A stretch of DNA of 64,000 nt from Alkaliphilus metalliredigens QYMF (GCF_000016985.1 NC_009633.1:1798001-1862000); one strand, 5' to 3'. Shown: positions 29,315 through 40,724, counted from the first letter of the stretch. Numbers and translations are program-made. The notes: generated by a model not told the origin, from the letters alone.

Positions 29315-29509
29315 TTACTTTTGAAGATACTCAATGAATTCTTCCTCGGTGGCATTGGCTAAACGACTTAATTCTTTGACGATATCATTCTTTAACTCCA
29401 CAAAGGAAGGAATTTTTGTGTTTTCACCAGTATACTCTAATGCTTTGATGATCATGAGCATATCTCTTTTAGCTAATTCTTGGACTGATATTTTAGAAAA
29501 CTCCTCCAT
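29315..29509 (-). CDS. Small conserved-looking hypothetical protein (64 aa)
   Basis: A 64-residue, mostly helical acidic protein beginning MEEFSKISVQELAKRD. I do not recognise a family. The longer frame starting at 29578 has no ribosome-binding site; AAGAAAGGGG upstream of the ATG at 29509 supports this start. It is divergent from the MATE gene and converges on the glycohydrolase-like gene. No function is proposed. Confidence 0.6.
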   Translation of the reverse strand: MEEFSKISVQELAKRDMLMIIKALEYTGENTKIPSFVELKNDIVKELSRLANATEEEFIEYLQK

Positions 29510-29647
29510 ATATAAACCCCTTTCTTTGACATCATAATAAGTTATAATAAGATGTATGGTAATAGCACTAATATACATTCTAATTCTACAATAAATTTAA
29601 AAAACCTTTATATTTCTACATTTTTTTTAGTCGACAATTGGGGGGCC

Positions 29648-30997
29648 GTGACATTGAGCGAAGCACTAAGGGTAGAAAGAAAGCAAATAAGAAAAATTTG
29701 GGATCTGGCTTGGCCAGTGATGATGGCGCAACTTCTGCATACACTTATGTCAATCGTGGATATGTGGTTTGTGGCCAACCTAGGAGATGTAGAGGCAGCT
29801 GCGGCTGGAACAAGCACTTCATTTATCGGGGTGATTCATGTCATCCCATTCCTGATTGCCACTGGAACCATAGCCATCGTAGCCAGGCTATCGGGCCAAG
29901 AAAATCATGAAAGTATTGCCTCGGTCGCAAAACAGTCCATGTTTCTGGCCATGACCATTGGAATCATGGTTCAAATGATGGCATTTTTAAATTTAGATAG
30001 CATACTGAAGATATTTGGTAATGCAGATTTAGTGGTGATGACCCAGGCTAAGCTCTACATCACCATAGTGCTCGTTGGCATTCCTTTGTTCTTTTTTAAT
30101 GCAGCCACAAAAGCACTGCTACAGGCAACTGGGGATACAAGAACCCCTCTGATTATTTTTGTCATCATGAACCTTTTAAATATCGCATTAGATTATACAT
30201 TTATCATCAAGTTAAGCTGGGGCATCGCCGGGGCAGCCTGGGCAACAACCATTTCGGAAAGTGTTGGATTTATATTGATGGTAGCACTTATTTATAAGCG
30301 AATGTTCAAAGGACGAGGGCGGGCTTCCATAGGGAGCTTCAGGATACATGGTGAGACCTGTATTAGAATTTTAAAAATCGGAAGTTTTTCAGCAGTACAA
30401 ATGATGACAAGACCTGTGACTGGCTTAATTATCTATGGAATTGTTTTATCCCAGGGAGTGGAAGCAGGGGCGGCCTTTGGAATAGGAGGCAGGTTGTTTA
30501 ACTTTGTTTTTATCGTGTTGATGGGTCTGGGCACAGCAACTTCAGTTCTAGTAGGCCAGGGTCTAGGTAAAAAAGATTTTGATGAAGTCGAGGGGATTGT
30601 CAAACAAGGCCTAAAGCTATCGGCGTATAATATGATCTTATTTGCGATTCCCTATTTTATATTGCCTCATTTATTAATCCAACAGTTCTCAGAAAACCAA
30701 GAAGTCATTCGGATTGGCATGCAATATCTTCGAATTTGCTATATGGGTGTGGTCTTTGTGATTTTCCCCCATATATTAGGAGGTGCTTTTTCGGGAGCAG
30801 GGGATACCTTTCCCCCAATGTTTGCCTCTCTTGTTGGAAATTGGGGTGTTAAAATCCCCTTGGCCTATGGATTGACACGCATTTGGCATTTAGAGACAAT
30901 GGGGATTTGGATCGCCATCAGTTTGTCAGTGATTGTGGAAGGGATGATCGTGATCCATTACTATAAACGAGGGCGATGGAAGCAAAAAGTATTTTAG
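29648..30997 (+). CDS. MATE-family multidrug/Na+ antiporter
   Basis: About 449 residues with roughly twelve transmembrane helices in two MatE repeats, the first beginning IWDLAWPVMMAQLLHTLMSI and the second near KIGSFSAVQMMTRPVTG. MATE transporters export cationic drugs or metabolites in exchange for Na+ or H+. The open frame continues upstream to 29552, but the G-rich site at 29640-29645 points to the GTG at 29648 or the TTG at 29654; the exact start is unsure. It ends at a bidirectional terminator. Confidence 0.92.
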   Translation: MTLSEALRVERKQIRKIWDLAWPVMMAQLLHTLMSIVDMWFVANLGDVEAAAAGTSTSFIGVIHVIPFLIATGTIAIVARLSGQENHESIASVAKQSMFLAMTIGIMVQMMAFLNLDSILKIFGNADLVVMTQAKLYITIVLVGIPLFFFNAATKALLQATGDTRTPLIIFVIMNLLNIALDYTFIIKLSWGIAGAAWATTISESVGFILMVALIYKRMFKGRGRASIGSFRIHGETCIRILKIGSFSAVQMMTRPVTGLIIYGIVLSQGVEAGAAFGIGGRLFNFVFIVLMGLGTATSVLVGQGLGKKDFDEVEGIVKQGLKLSAYNMILFAIPYFILPHLLIQQFSENQEVIRIGMQYLRICYMGVVFVIFPHILGGAFSGAGDTFPPMFASLVGNWGVKIPLAYGLTRIWHLETMGIWIAISLSVIVEGMIVIHYYKRGRWKQKVF

Positions 30998-31005
30998 TAC
31001 AGATC

Positions 31006-31041
31006 AAAAAAGGTCCCCTTTAAAGAAAGAGGACCTTTTAT
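31006..31041 (+). terminator. Bidirectional terminator after MATE gene
   Basis: AAAAAGGTCC pairs with GGACCTTTT in a longer interrupted stem. It is shared with the convergent minus-strand gene. Confidence 0.85.
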
Positions 31042-31043
31042 GA

Positions 31044-31652
31044 CTAGGCTGCTATAATCAATTGTGATGTAAGTTGTCTTTGGTTACTGAGTGTATGGTA
31101 AATGACAAACAAACTAACCAGGGTAGTTGCATTCATCGCGCTGGTGACATCATTCATATAACCTTCACTGCGCCCCAGGTATTGTTGATGCAAGCCATCA
31201 AGAAAGTTCTGGATAGAGTGGTTTGAATGATTATCATAATTAAATTGTGATGTGGTAATATCGATCTTTTTATTATAGTCCTTAATGAATCCATGAAGCT
31301 TAGACTCATAATAAAAATGATTCAAAAAGTGACTTTTGCGGTACGTAATCCGGTCATTGTGAGGTAAACAGAAGAAGTCGGCAACGAAGTGTGTGATGAC
31401 CCCTAGCTGTCTGGAAATTAATTTGATTAATTCCTCGTTTTCGATTAAGGAATATTGCGATAGGTCTTGTATTTGTTCGCAGATATAATTAAAAGATTGG
31501 GGCTTGAAATGTTGCATCTTAGCCAGACGTGGCGCTATATCGGGCTTAATACTACCATAAATCAAACTATTTTTATTGAGCTCTACCCCCAATGTTTCTT
31601 TTACCTGCATATGAATATGCTCTGAAATCAATTTATGACTTTGTGCAATCAA
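31044..31652 (-). CDS. Zinc-dependent phospholipase C family protein
   Basis: A 202-residue helical protein resembling the zinc-dependent PLC fold (PF00882). It contains AQSHKLISEHIH at the N-terminus, YGSIKPDIAPRL near residue 35, and GVITHFVADFFCLPHND near 85, with His/Asp residues placed as zinc ligands. The toxin-like secretion signal and membrane-binding C2 domain of C. perfringens alpha-toxin are absent, so it is more likely an intracellular metal-dependent phosphoesterase. A GGTGG site precedes the start. Single-gene unit. Confidence 0.75.
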   Translation of the reverse strand: MIAQSHKLISEHIHMQVKETLGVELNKNSLIYGSIKPDIAPRLAKMQHFKPQSFNYICEQIQDLSQYSLIENEELIKLISRQLGVITHFVADFFCLPHNDRITYRKSHFLNHFYYESKLHGFIKDYNKKIDITTSQFNYDNHSNHSIQNFLDGLHQQYLGRSEGYMNDVTSAMNATTLVSLFVIYHTLSNQRQLTSQLIIAA

Positions 31653-31814
31653 AAAAGGACCACCTTTCTTCGGGTTTATAATATAACTGTATTATATAAT
31701 TTTATGTCGATTGATACAAGGGACTTTACATAAAACATGGAAAAATCACAAAACATTAACACTGATCTATGACTAATTACCTAACTAGTTTATGGATAAT
31801 GACCCAAATTGTGA

Positions 31815-32456
31815 CTAAAAAGAGAAGTCGAAGCGGTTTAAAAAGCGGCTGATAATCTGTTCAAGGTTAAATTGATAATAAATCACAACACGATTTTCTT
31901 CGAATTCCAAATGAGTTATGTTAATCATTTCAACTGTGGGCAGGGGGATTTCAATAAAATCAGTGTCTTTCTCCCCGTCCAATCCTTTGGCAGAGACAAG
32001 GTGTAAGAAGTGAGGATACAACATCGAAGGAACTGGAAACTTAGAAAAATAGACTTCTTCAATGGCGGCATATAGAGTACCATCTGAATAGGCTGGGTTC
32101 AAGAGAAACTGTAGCCTCACGGGGAAAACCTGTACACGACCATAAACACTAATTAGTATTTGTCCTTGTAAAAGGTTTGTTTCCATATATTCTAATTTGA
32201 AGTAGTTGGGTAGATAATCTGTCAATTGTGATTGAACCTGTTGCGTCATAAAACCATTCAACTCTTCCTCGGTGATGACGATACTATTTTGTTCAAGAAA
32301 TTGAATATTATTACTGGTAATTTTGTTAATTAAATAAAACTCATCATACTGTATTGTGGTTGCCATTTTTTCTGATGGAATAGGATAGGTAAAGGCAGTA
32401 ATGATGCCTATAAAAATGACAATGATTATGAACACCATGATGAAGACTTTTTTCAC
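31815..32456 (-). CDS. YpmS-like (DUF2140-like) membrane-anchored protein
   Basis: A 213-residue protein with an N-terminal anchor helix (about residues 4-24) and an extracellular domain rich in beta-strands. ITEEELNGFMTQQVQ and the closing EFEENRVVIYYQFNL recall the YpmS/DUF2140 family, but the match is by pattern only. No catalytic motif is visible. GGAGGGACAC precedes the start. Confidence 0.5.
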   Translation of the reverse strand: MKKVFIMVFIIIVIFIGIITAFTYPIPSEKMATTIQYDEFYLINKITSNNIQFLEQNSIVITEEELNGFMTQQVQSQLTDYLPNYFKLEYMETNLLQGQILISVYGRVQVFPVRLQFLLNPAYSDGTLYAAIEEVYFSKFPVPSMLYPHFLHLVSAKGLDGEKDTDFIEIPLPTVEMINITHLEFEENRVVIYYQFNLEQIISRFLNRFDFSF

Positions 32457-32636
32457 TTGTGTCCCTCCTTAGGAAATGACCTGATATTTCTCCTATCATA
32501 TCACAAGAGACAGTGGGGAAAAAGAGGTAAGAGGAAGGGGAATATGGTATAATATACATATTGTTTTAGGGTATTATATTGATGCTATTAAGTAGCGATC
32601 CTAATAGAAGAACATGATATATGGGAGGGAACATGA

Positions 32637-33392
32637 ATGTTTCGAATAGAATCATTGGAAAAAATCAAACCATTGTTAGGTGAAGATCATATTGCTCATC
32701 TCAATACAGTGGGTAGAATGAATAGCAATCCGGAAATTGAAATTTATGTGGACAATCTTGAGGATCCTAAGGGATTTGTTTTAAGGGAGGGGTATTGGCA
32801 TATTCCTTATAGTCGCCATATGGATATCCTCTTACACATGATAAACAGTTTTTCTTGGAATAAAGAAATAGGCTTTTGTGGTATTCCATCTCATACAGCA
32901 CAATTGCTTCGGGAAAAATTACTAGGATATGAATTAAGCTGGGATGAACCCTGTGAGTTGTTCTATTACCCCAATAAGACGTTACCCATTGAATCGGGAT
33001 TAGAATCCTTACCTTCATTGAAGCCAGAGCATGTAGAAACGGTGAATCACCACTATACATATAAAGATGAAGACTCTTATGAATACCTAATGAGTTGCAT
33101 TCAAAAGAATCCTTCCTCTGTGATACTTGATGAACAGAATAACCCTATTTCATGGGCGTTGGTTAGGGAAGATCATTCAATGGGTGTCATGTATACAGTA
33201 GATGCTCACAGAGGAAAAGGAATCGCTGAAAAAGTAACTTTAGATTTAATGAAAAAAGTATTGAATTATGGAAATACTCCATATGTACACATTGTGACAG
33301 ATAACGAAAAGTCAAAGAACCTGGCAATAAAGGCTGGGTTCATCCATTGGGGACCGATTACTTGGTTTGGCATGGAGAGAAAAGAGGGTTAA
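32637..33392 (+). CDS. GNAT-family acyltransferase (glycine N-acyltransferase-like)
   Basis: A 251-residue protein. A poorly conserved N-terminal half (about 1-150) precedes a C-terminal GNAT domain with ISWALVREDHSMGVMYTVD, the acetyl-CoA loop HRGKGIAEKVT near residue 200, and KAGF near 238. The arrangement resembles glycine N-acyltransferase/FR47-type GNATs. A GGGAGGG site lies 7 nt before the ATG. The stop is immediately followed by the start of the radical SAM gene, so the two are co-translated members of one operon. Substrate unknown. Confidence 0.78.
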   Translation: MFRIESLEKIKPLLGEDHIAHLNTVGRMNSNPEIEIYVDNLEDPKGFVLREGYWHIPYSRHMDILLHMINSFSWNKEIGFCGIPSHTAQLLREKLLGYELSWDEPCELFYYPNKTLPIESGLESLPSLKPEHVETVNHHYTYKDEDSYEYLMSCIQKNPSSVILDEQNNPISWALVREDHSMGVMYTVDAHRGKGIAEKVTLDLMKKVLNYGNTPYVHIVTDNEKSKNLAIKAGFIHWGPITWFGMERKEG

Positions 33393-33393
33393 A

Positions 33394-35157
33394 ATGAAAG
33401 TATTGCTAGTTGCTATTAATGCAAAATACATACATACCAATATCGCAGTGCGTTACCTACTGCAAACAGGACGAAAGGCTGTAGATGAGATTGACATGAG
33501 GGAGTTTACCATCAATCATTCTGTTGAATACATTTTAAGTGAAATATATAAAACACAACCTGAGGTGATTTGTTTTTCTTGTTATATTTGGAACATGGAA
33601 ATGATTGAGCAGTTAAGTCAATTGCTTAAAAAAATAATGCCCCAGGTGACCATTATTTTAGGGGGCCCAGAGGTCTCTTTTGAATCCAAGAATCTAATGG
33701 AGCAAAACGATGCAATTGATATCACGGTGATGGGAGAAGGAGAAGAAACATTCACAAATTTGTTGGTGTTATTAAATGAATATGGGGACTATAGCCAACT
33801 ATCAGGAATTGCCTACCGTGTAAAGGGACAGATACTTGTCAATGAGCTAGGCTGTGAAGCCTATGATATGAAGGACATCCCCTTTCCCTATGAAGGTGAA
33901 GTGCTAGATGAAAACAAAATCGTGTATTATGAGGCCTCTAGAGGATGTCCATTTAATTGTCAGTACTGCTTATCTTCCTCATTTCAAGGCGTGCGATTTT
34001 TACCAATAGAACGGGTTAAAAAAGAACTAAAATACTTTATAGACCAAGAAGTGAAACAGGTGAAGTTTGTGGATCGTACCTTTAATGCCAACATAGAATA
34101 CGCTCTAGAGATCATGAAATTTCTCAAAGAATATCATACAGGTAAAACAAACTTTCACTTTGAAGTCACAGCAGATTTAATTAGTGATGAAATATTGGAC
34201 TTCTTAGAAACGGTTCCCGTGGGATTGTTTCAGTTCGAAATTGGGGTTCAATCAACAAATGAGGAAACCCTACAGGCAATTCAAAGAAAAATGGATTTTC
34301 AAAAGCTTTCCTATGTTGTGAAGCGCATTGCTAGATACAGAAATATACATCAGCATTTAGATTTGATCGCAGGACTGCCTAAGGAGAATTATTTTACATT
34401 TAGAAAATCATTTAATGATGTTTTTGCCCTGAAGCCTGAAAAACTACAACTAGGTTTCTTGAAATTACTCAAGGGATCAGGCTTGGCTCATGACGCCCAC
34501 AAGTACGGATATATTTATACGGATTATCCACCCTATGAGGTATTAGAGAATGATTCCTTATCCTACGGTGAAATGAATCGCTTGAAAGGTGTGGAAGAGA
34601 TGGTTGAAATCTATTGGAATTCAGGGATTTTTCGAACTTCAGTACAGGTGGTCATAGACAATTTTTATAGTAGTGCCTTTCAATTATTTGAGGATCTTTG
34701 GAAATATTGGGAGGGGCAAGGCTATCATCATAATGCCCAAGGTAAAAATCAGCTTTATGAAACCTTAATGGGATTTTATGAATTTAAGGGATTTGAATAT
34801 GAAGAAAAGATGTTAGAAGTATTGAAGTTCGACTATCTTAGAAACACGAAAACATCTTCTCTACCTAAATTGTTTTATAGAGAATTGCCATCTGGATTTA
34901 AAAATCAAAGTCATACATTTTTGCAAAGCATTGAAAATCTAGAAAAGTTTCTACCTAGGTATATCAATATACCGGCAAAACAAATTATTAAGAAGGTTCA
35001 CTTTGAACAATTTTCCTATAATGTGGTACAATTAGAGGGGAACCCTAAGGCTTTACGTGAACTGGAAGTAGAAAAAACCACTGTGCTATTTGACTATGAT
35101 TTAGAAAATAAAGCACTAGATGATAGTAAGGTATTTATTGTCAACATAGAAGCCTAG
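33394..35157 (+). CDS. B12-binding-domain radical SAM protein with DUF4080 C-terminus
   Basis: A 587-residue enzyme. The N-terminal cobalamin-binding-like domain (about 1-150) contains LLVAINAKYIH and ILGGPEVSFE. The radical SAM core carries the CxxxCxxC cluster motif in RGCPFNCQYC near residue 190. The C-terminal 170 residues correspond to DUF4080. Such proteins use S-adenosylmethionine radicals for methylation or other C-H chemistry; the substrate of this group is not known to me. The ATG is two bases after the upstream stop codon, indicating translational coupling. Confidence 0.88.
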   Translation: MKVLLVAINAKYIHTNIAVRYLLQTGRKAVDEIDMREFTINHSVEYILSEIYKTQPEVICFSCYIWNMEMIEQLSQLLKKIMPQVTIILGGPEVSFESKNLMEQNDAIDITVMGEGEETFTNLLVLLNEYGDYSQLSGIAYRVKGQILVNELGCEAYDMKDIPFPYEGEVLDENKIVYYEASRGCPFNCQYCLSSSFQGVRFLPIERVKKELKYFIDQEVKQVKFVDRTFNANIEYALEIMKFLKEYHTGKTNFHFEVTADLISDEILDFLETVPVGLFQFEIGVQSTNEETLQAIQRKMDFQKLSYVVKRIARYRNIHQHLDLIAGLPKENYFTFRKSFNDVFALKPEKLQLGFLKLLKGSGLAHDAHKYGYIYTDYPPYEVLENDSLSYGEMNRLKGVEEMVEIYWNSGIFRTSVQVVIDNFYSSAFQLFEDLWKYWEGQGYHHNAQGKNQLYETLMGFYEFKGFEYEEKMLEVLKFDYLRNTKTSSLPKLFYRELPSGFKNQSHTFLQSIENLEKFLPRYINIPAKQIIKKVHFEQFSYNVVQLEGNPKALRELEVEKTTVLFDYDLENKALDDSKVFIVNIEA

Positions 35158-35188
35158 GTTACCAATAATAAGAATTGAAGGTGATAAA

Positions 35189-35941
35189 ATGGAATTGTTT
35201 CAGGACATTATTCATACGAACCGTCCGATTATCAAAAAGGCATTATTATCCTTGAAGAAAAACTGGTCAATTATTTTCACAGGTTTTTTCTACTCCATTG
35301 CAACTGTGCTTTTAATGAGTGTGATTAGATTCTTTGGTTTATTAGCAGGAATTGTGATGATTGTTGCCACCAGTGCATTGATCTCTAATTACTTATATCT
35401 ACTGGATTGCATTATGAGAAAAGGCAAGTTCACAAAGCATGATTTTAAGGAAGGGTTTTCAGTTTACTTGCGAAAAATATGGGGAATTTTATTTGTGGGA
35501 TACATTGCCAATATGGTTCTTAGTCTGTTTATGCCAGCCTTCTATAGATCGGGAATCATACACCCCAATGCAGTCAGTATGATTATTACATTTTTAACGG
35601 TTCTATTATTTAATGCAGTGCCGGAATCAGCCTATCAAAAACACTATAACCCGTGGGAGACCATCACCTATGGGGTTGAGTTTATTAAGGATAATTGGAT
35701 TGAGTGGTTTGTTCCCAATGTTGTTTTATTAGGTGTGTTTTATCTACTAACAGGTCAATTTTTGACGGGTGTATTTAACTACCAAATCTCCCTGGTAACA
35801 ATATTCACTTCGCCCTATGGTTTGCTGGGCTACGTAGTCGGTCAAGTTTGGTTTTCTTATATGATGATTTACCGAGGGTTTCTCTTTGGACTTTTAAGTA
35901 GCAGTACTCGGAGAAAGCGTTTGTTTATGAGGGACTTTTAA
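35189..35941 (+). CDS. Polytopic membrane protein of unknown function
   Basis: A 250-residue protein with about five or six hydrophobic helices (near residues 27-47, 50-72, 90-110, 130-148, 172-190 and 205-230) and short basic loops. I do not recognise the family. It lies 31 bp after the radical SAM gene, and its stop overlaps the next start (TAATG), so it belongs to the same operon. Confidence 0.75.
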   Translation: MELFQDIIHTNRPIIKKALLSLKKNWSIIFTGFFYSIATVLLMSVIRFFGLLAGIVMIVATSALISNYLYLLDCIMRKGKFTKHDFKEGFSVYLRKIWGILFVGYIANMVLSLFMPAFYRSGIIHPNAVSMIITFLTVLLFNAVPESAYQKHYNPWETITYGVEFIKDNWIEWFVPNVVLLGVFYLLTGQFLTGVFNYQISLVTIFTSPYGLLGYVVGQVWFSYMMIYRGFLFGLLSSSTRRKRLFMRDF

Positions 35942-36426
35942 TGAATGTTATATGTAGAGCAATTGAAAGAGATGATATAGCAAGTATTTGCAAGTTGTTT
36001 CAAGGACTACAAGAAGAAGGGGCTACGGTATCCTTCGTTGATGACATCAGTCCTCAGACCATTGAAAAGTGGATTGAAGATCCTAATGTATCTATATTTG
36101 TTGCACTGGATGAAAAGCAAGTGGTAGGGGTATTTAGGGCTAAAAGAGGTGGCAAGAATAAGGAACATAGCGCTTTCTTAACAGTAGCCGTAAACCCTGA
36201 ATATAGAGGGTGTAAATTAGCCAAAAGACTAACATTATTCAGCTTAGAAAAACTGAGAGAATTAGGTATTAAAGTAGCAAGAGCTTATGTATATAGCGAT
36301 AATAAGGCATCAATCAACACACTTTTATCCACTCGGTTCACATTATCGGGATGTGTATACCAGCACCACTATGATGAAAAAGCCGGAGAATATGTTGATG
36401 ATTTGATTTTTCATAAAATTTTATAA
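35941..36426 (+). CDS. GNAT N-acetyltransferase
   Basis: A 161-residue single GNAT domain: RAIERDDIASICKLFQGLQ at the start, the acetyl-CoA loop PEYRGCKLAKRL near residue 85, and the C-terminal NKASINTLLSTRF motif near 120. The ATG overlaps the stop of the preceding membrane-protein gene by one base, implying translational coupling. The acceptor substrate is unknown. Confidence 0.85.
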   Translation: MNVICRAIERDDIASICKLFQGLQEEGATVSFVDDISPQTIEKWIEDPNVSIFVALDEKQVVGVFRAKRGGKNKEHSAFLTVAVNPEYRGCKLAKRLTLFSLEKLRELGIKVARAYVYSDNKASINTLLSTRFTLSGCVYQHHYDEKAGEYVDDLIFHKIL

Positions 36427-36445
36427 TAACCACTGGAGGATAACG

Positions 36446-37576
36446 ATGAATTTTCTGATTGATAATTTTTTACGCAAAAGAACTGAAGATTTGACATTTA
36501 TTCAATTAAAGGAAGGAACTCAATTGAATGCATCAGGATATGAAGTACCTGAAGTAGGATTGTATGTCCCTGTTTTAACAGCTGAATTAGCAAATCAAAT
36601 TAAAACGAAAAAAGAGGATGAAGTCATTACGGTCGCCACCATTATTAGGGGTATCGCCTATTTGTTAGGGGTAGACCCGCAATTTAAACACAAGGAAGTC
36701 TATGCAGAGATGCTATACGGTATTGACCCTAATATTGAAGAGAAAATTATTTACGAGGGGATAGCTTACGCAGGACAAAATAAATGGATTGAAAGTATTA
36801 TTTCCTTCAAAACAGTCATCCTTTTAAATGAAAAAAATATTAAGGCCATGCTGAACTATGCCATTACATTGATTAAGTATGCAGAAGAATCATTGCAGGA
36901 GAAAAAGCAAGTGTATAAAATCTTCAGGAAAGAAGCAAAAGAGAAGCTTGAACACATATTAGATATAGATGATGAATTAGCCCTGGCCTATTACCACTTG
37001 GGATTTTTATATAGAGATGAAAAAGCATTTGTTAAAGCCAAAATCTACTGGGAAAAGGCACTGCTACATCAACTGGATGAGGCATTAGCCAATCAACTTA
37101 GAGAAGAATTCCAACAGATAGGGACCCAGGTTACCTATGAAGAAGGATATGAGGCCATACTGGCAGGGAGACCCCAGGAGGGATTGCCGAAACTAATCGA
37201 ATTAGAAGAGAGTTATGGTGCGTGGTGGAATTTACATTTTTTCATTGGGCTAGGATATCGACAGTTAGGGCAATTTAATGATGCTGTTGCTTATTTTGAA
37301 AAGGTTCTAGACGAAAATGAAGAACAATTAGATACAGTGATAGAGTTAGGTCTATGCTTTGCTAGTTTAGGAAAGTCCCATGAATCTATTGAGTACTTTC
37401 AAAAAGCACTGGTGCTAGGAGAAGAAAACAGCGAGGTTTTATGCAATTTAGCCATGGTGTATTTAGAGATTGGAAATATAGAGGAAGCAAAACACCATGT
37501 AGAGCGATCGTTGTTATTGGATCCGGAGGACCCAGTGACACAGGCATGTCAAGCTAGAATCATTGAATTACAGTAG
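36446..37576 (+). CDS. Tetratricopeptide-repeat protein
   Basis: A 376-residue protein with at least five TPR units from about residue 105 to the end, for example YHLGFLYRDEKAFVKAKIYW, FFIGLGYRQLGQFNDAVAYF and CNLAMVYLEIGNIEEAKHHV. No signal peptide or catalytic domain is seen. TPR proteins act as protein-binding scaffolds. It is the last gene of the five-gene run starting at 32637; CTGGAGGA precedes the ATG. Confidence 0.85.
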   Translation: MNFLIDNFLRKRTEDLTFIQLKEGTQLNASGYEVPEVGLYVPVLTAELANQIKTKKEDEVITVATIIRGIAYLLGVDPQFKHKEVYAEMLYGIDPNIEEKIIYEGIAYAGQNKWIESIISFKTVILLNEKNIKAMLNYAITLIKYAEESLQEKKQVYKIFRKEAKEKLEHILDIDDELALAYYHLGFLYRDEKAFVKAKIYWEKALLHQLDEALANQLREEFQQIGTQVTYEEGYEAILAGRPQEGLPKLIELEESYGAWWNLHFFIGLGYRQLGQFNDAVAYFEKVLDENEEQLDTVIELGLCFASLGKSHESIEYFQKALVLGEENSEVLCNLAMVYLEIGNIEEAKHHVERSLLLDPEDPVTQACQARIIELQ

Positions 37577-37763
37577 GAGATAAATAAAGAATGTTTTATT
37601 GGAATAGATGTCAACCATAAGAGAAGGCTATAAAATAATAAATACTGAAAATTAAAAGCAGGATGAGAAGGAAATCAAAGAAGTACAGAGAATACATATT
37701 AATATAGCTTTATTAAAAAGTTTTAAAACATAAACAAAATTAACAAATATGAGGAGTGATAAC

Positions 37764-38672
37764 ATGATTACACGTTTAGATGAGTTAGTAAAAGTAGCAC
37801 AAAAGCAAGCCACAATGAAACTTGCTGTTGCAGCTGCCCAGGATGAAGATGTATTGAAGTCAGTAGCCCAGGCCCAAGACTTAGGAATAATAGAAGCAAT
37901 CCTAGTTGGAGATGAAGATAAAATTAAAGAAATCGCTCAGTCTATGAATATTGATTTAACCAAATTTACCATCATTCATAAGCCAGATTTAATGGAATCA
38001 GCTCTAGAAGCAGTGGAATTGGTTTCCTCGGGTAAAGCTGATTTCGTTATGAAGGGTATTTTAGATACAGCAATACTTTTAAAAGCCGTATTAAATAAAG
38101 AAGTAGGATTAAGAACCGAAAGCCTATTGAGTCATGTGATGGTATATGAAACAAATTCATATCATAAACTACTCTTTTTAACCGATGGCGGTATGAACAT
38201 CCAGCCTTCATTAGAGGAGAAAAAAGCAATATTAGCAAATTCAATCATAGCAGCTAAAGCATTGGGGATTTTAGAGGTGAAAGCATCTTGTTTAGCGGCA
38301 AAAGAAAAGGTTAGTGAAAAAATGCAAGCCACAGTTGATGGTGCTGCCCTTAAAAAGCTAGCACAGGAGGGGTACTTTGGACAAGGTGTGGTTGTAGAAG
38401 GTCCAATTGCTTTTGACTTAGCGGTATCGAAAGAAGCAGCGGAAATAAAGGGCTACAAGAGTCCTGTTATTGGAGAAACGGATATTATGTTAGTACCAAC
38501 AATTGAGGTCGGAAATGGAATTGGCAAAGCCTTAACCTATATGGGAAATGCTAAATCAGCTGGTGTGATTATGGGAGCAAAGGCACCTGTTGTTCTTGTG
38601 TCTAGAGCTGATAGTGCTGAAACAAAACTTTATTCTATTGCATTAGGTAGTGTGATTGCAGCGAATCAATAG
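37764..38672 (+). CDS. ptb: Phosphate butyryltransferase
   Basis: A 302-residue phosphotransacylase that interconverts butyryl-CoA and butyryl phosphate in butyrate-forming or branched-chain fermentation. The family pattern is clear: AVAAAQDEDVL at the N-terminus, DFVMKGILDTAILLKAVLNK near residue 95, TDGGMNIQPS near 140, VVEGPIAFDLAVSKEAA near 215, and ETDIMLVPTIEVGN near 240. The GAGGAG at 37752 selects the ATG at 37764 over an earlier ATG. The usual partner butyrate kinase does not follow; a terminator and the rRNA promoters do. Confidence 0.92.
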   Translation: MITRLDELVKVAQKQATMKLAVAAAQDEDVLKSVAQAQDLGIIEAILVGDEDKIKEIAQSMNIDLTKFTIIHKPDLMESALEAVELVSSGKADFVMKGILDTAILLKAVLNKEVGLRTESLLSHVMVYETNSYHKLLFLTDGGMNIQPSLEEKKAILANSIIAAKALGILEVKASCLAAKEKVSEKMQATVDGAALKKLAQEGYFGQGVVVEGPIAFDLAVSKEAAEIKGYKSPVIGETDIMLVPTIEVGNGIGKALTYMGNAKSAGVIMGAKAPVVLVSRADSAETKLYSIALGSVIAANQ

Positions 38673-38702
38673 ACTTGGAAAAATGAATAGATAATCTACT
38701 AT

Positions 38703-38735
38703 GAGGGACCGAGCCTTATTAAAGGAGGTCCCTTA
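38703..38735 (+). terminator. Probable terminator after ptb
   Basis: GAGGGACC pairs with GGTCCCTT around a 16-nt loop, followed by ATTAATT. Confidence 0.6.
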
Positions 38736-38847
38736 TTAATTCCTATAATATAACTAATTTTAAATTAAATAATAATGAATAAAAAAGCCTAGATAAATAC
38801 ATTATAATATATGTAAAAGAAAGCAAATGAAAAATACAGAAAATACA

Positions 38848-38876
38848 TTGACATTGGTTCGCATTTGTGTTATATT
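38848..38876 (+). promoter_or_regulatory. rRNA operon promoter P1
   Basis: Consensus TTGACA and TATATT with a 17-bp spacer, about 305 bp upstream of the 16S gene. Confidence 0.8.
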
Positions 38877-38964
38877 AATTTAGTCGCTTCTGACAGATGC
38901 ATTTCGAAAAAAGCTGATGACAGGAGTGCAAGAAAATAAAAGTGAAAAGAATAATGAAGATGTA

Positions 38965-38993
38965 TTGACATTCGATTTCAAAAATGATATAGT
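38965..38993 (+). promoter_or_regulatory. rRNA operon promoter P2
   Basis: TTGACA and TATAGT with a 17-bp spacer, 117 bp downstream of P1. Tandem promoters are typical of Firmicute rRNA operons. Confidence 0.85.
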
Positions 38994-39041
38994 AGTTAAG
39001 TCGCCAAAACGCGACGGGTTATACGGAGCAAGTTAGAAATC

Positions 39042-39070
39042 AGGTCTTTGAAAACTAAACAGTATAGATG
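39042..39070 (+). other. Left arm of 16S rRNA processing stem
   Basis: AGGTCT at 39042 and the 20 bases at 39051-39070 are complementary to 40747-40752 and 40725-40744 beyond the 3' end of 16S (one bulge). The long duplex enclosing 16S is the expected RNase III substrate. Confidence 0.8.
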
Positions 39071-39179
39071 TAAGCCAGCATATTACAAGTAGATTGCCAA
39101 AGTCTTAGATTTTGCGCAAGATACAAACTCGACAAAGTCGAGAAGCCATTTTAGTTTTACTAAGATGGACCCAGAAATT

Positions 39180-40714
<1,535 letters not shown>

Positions 40715-40724
40715 AGCAAAGGCG

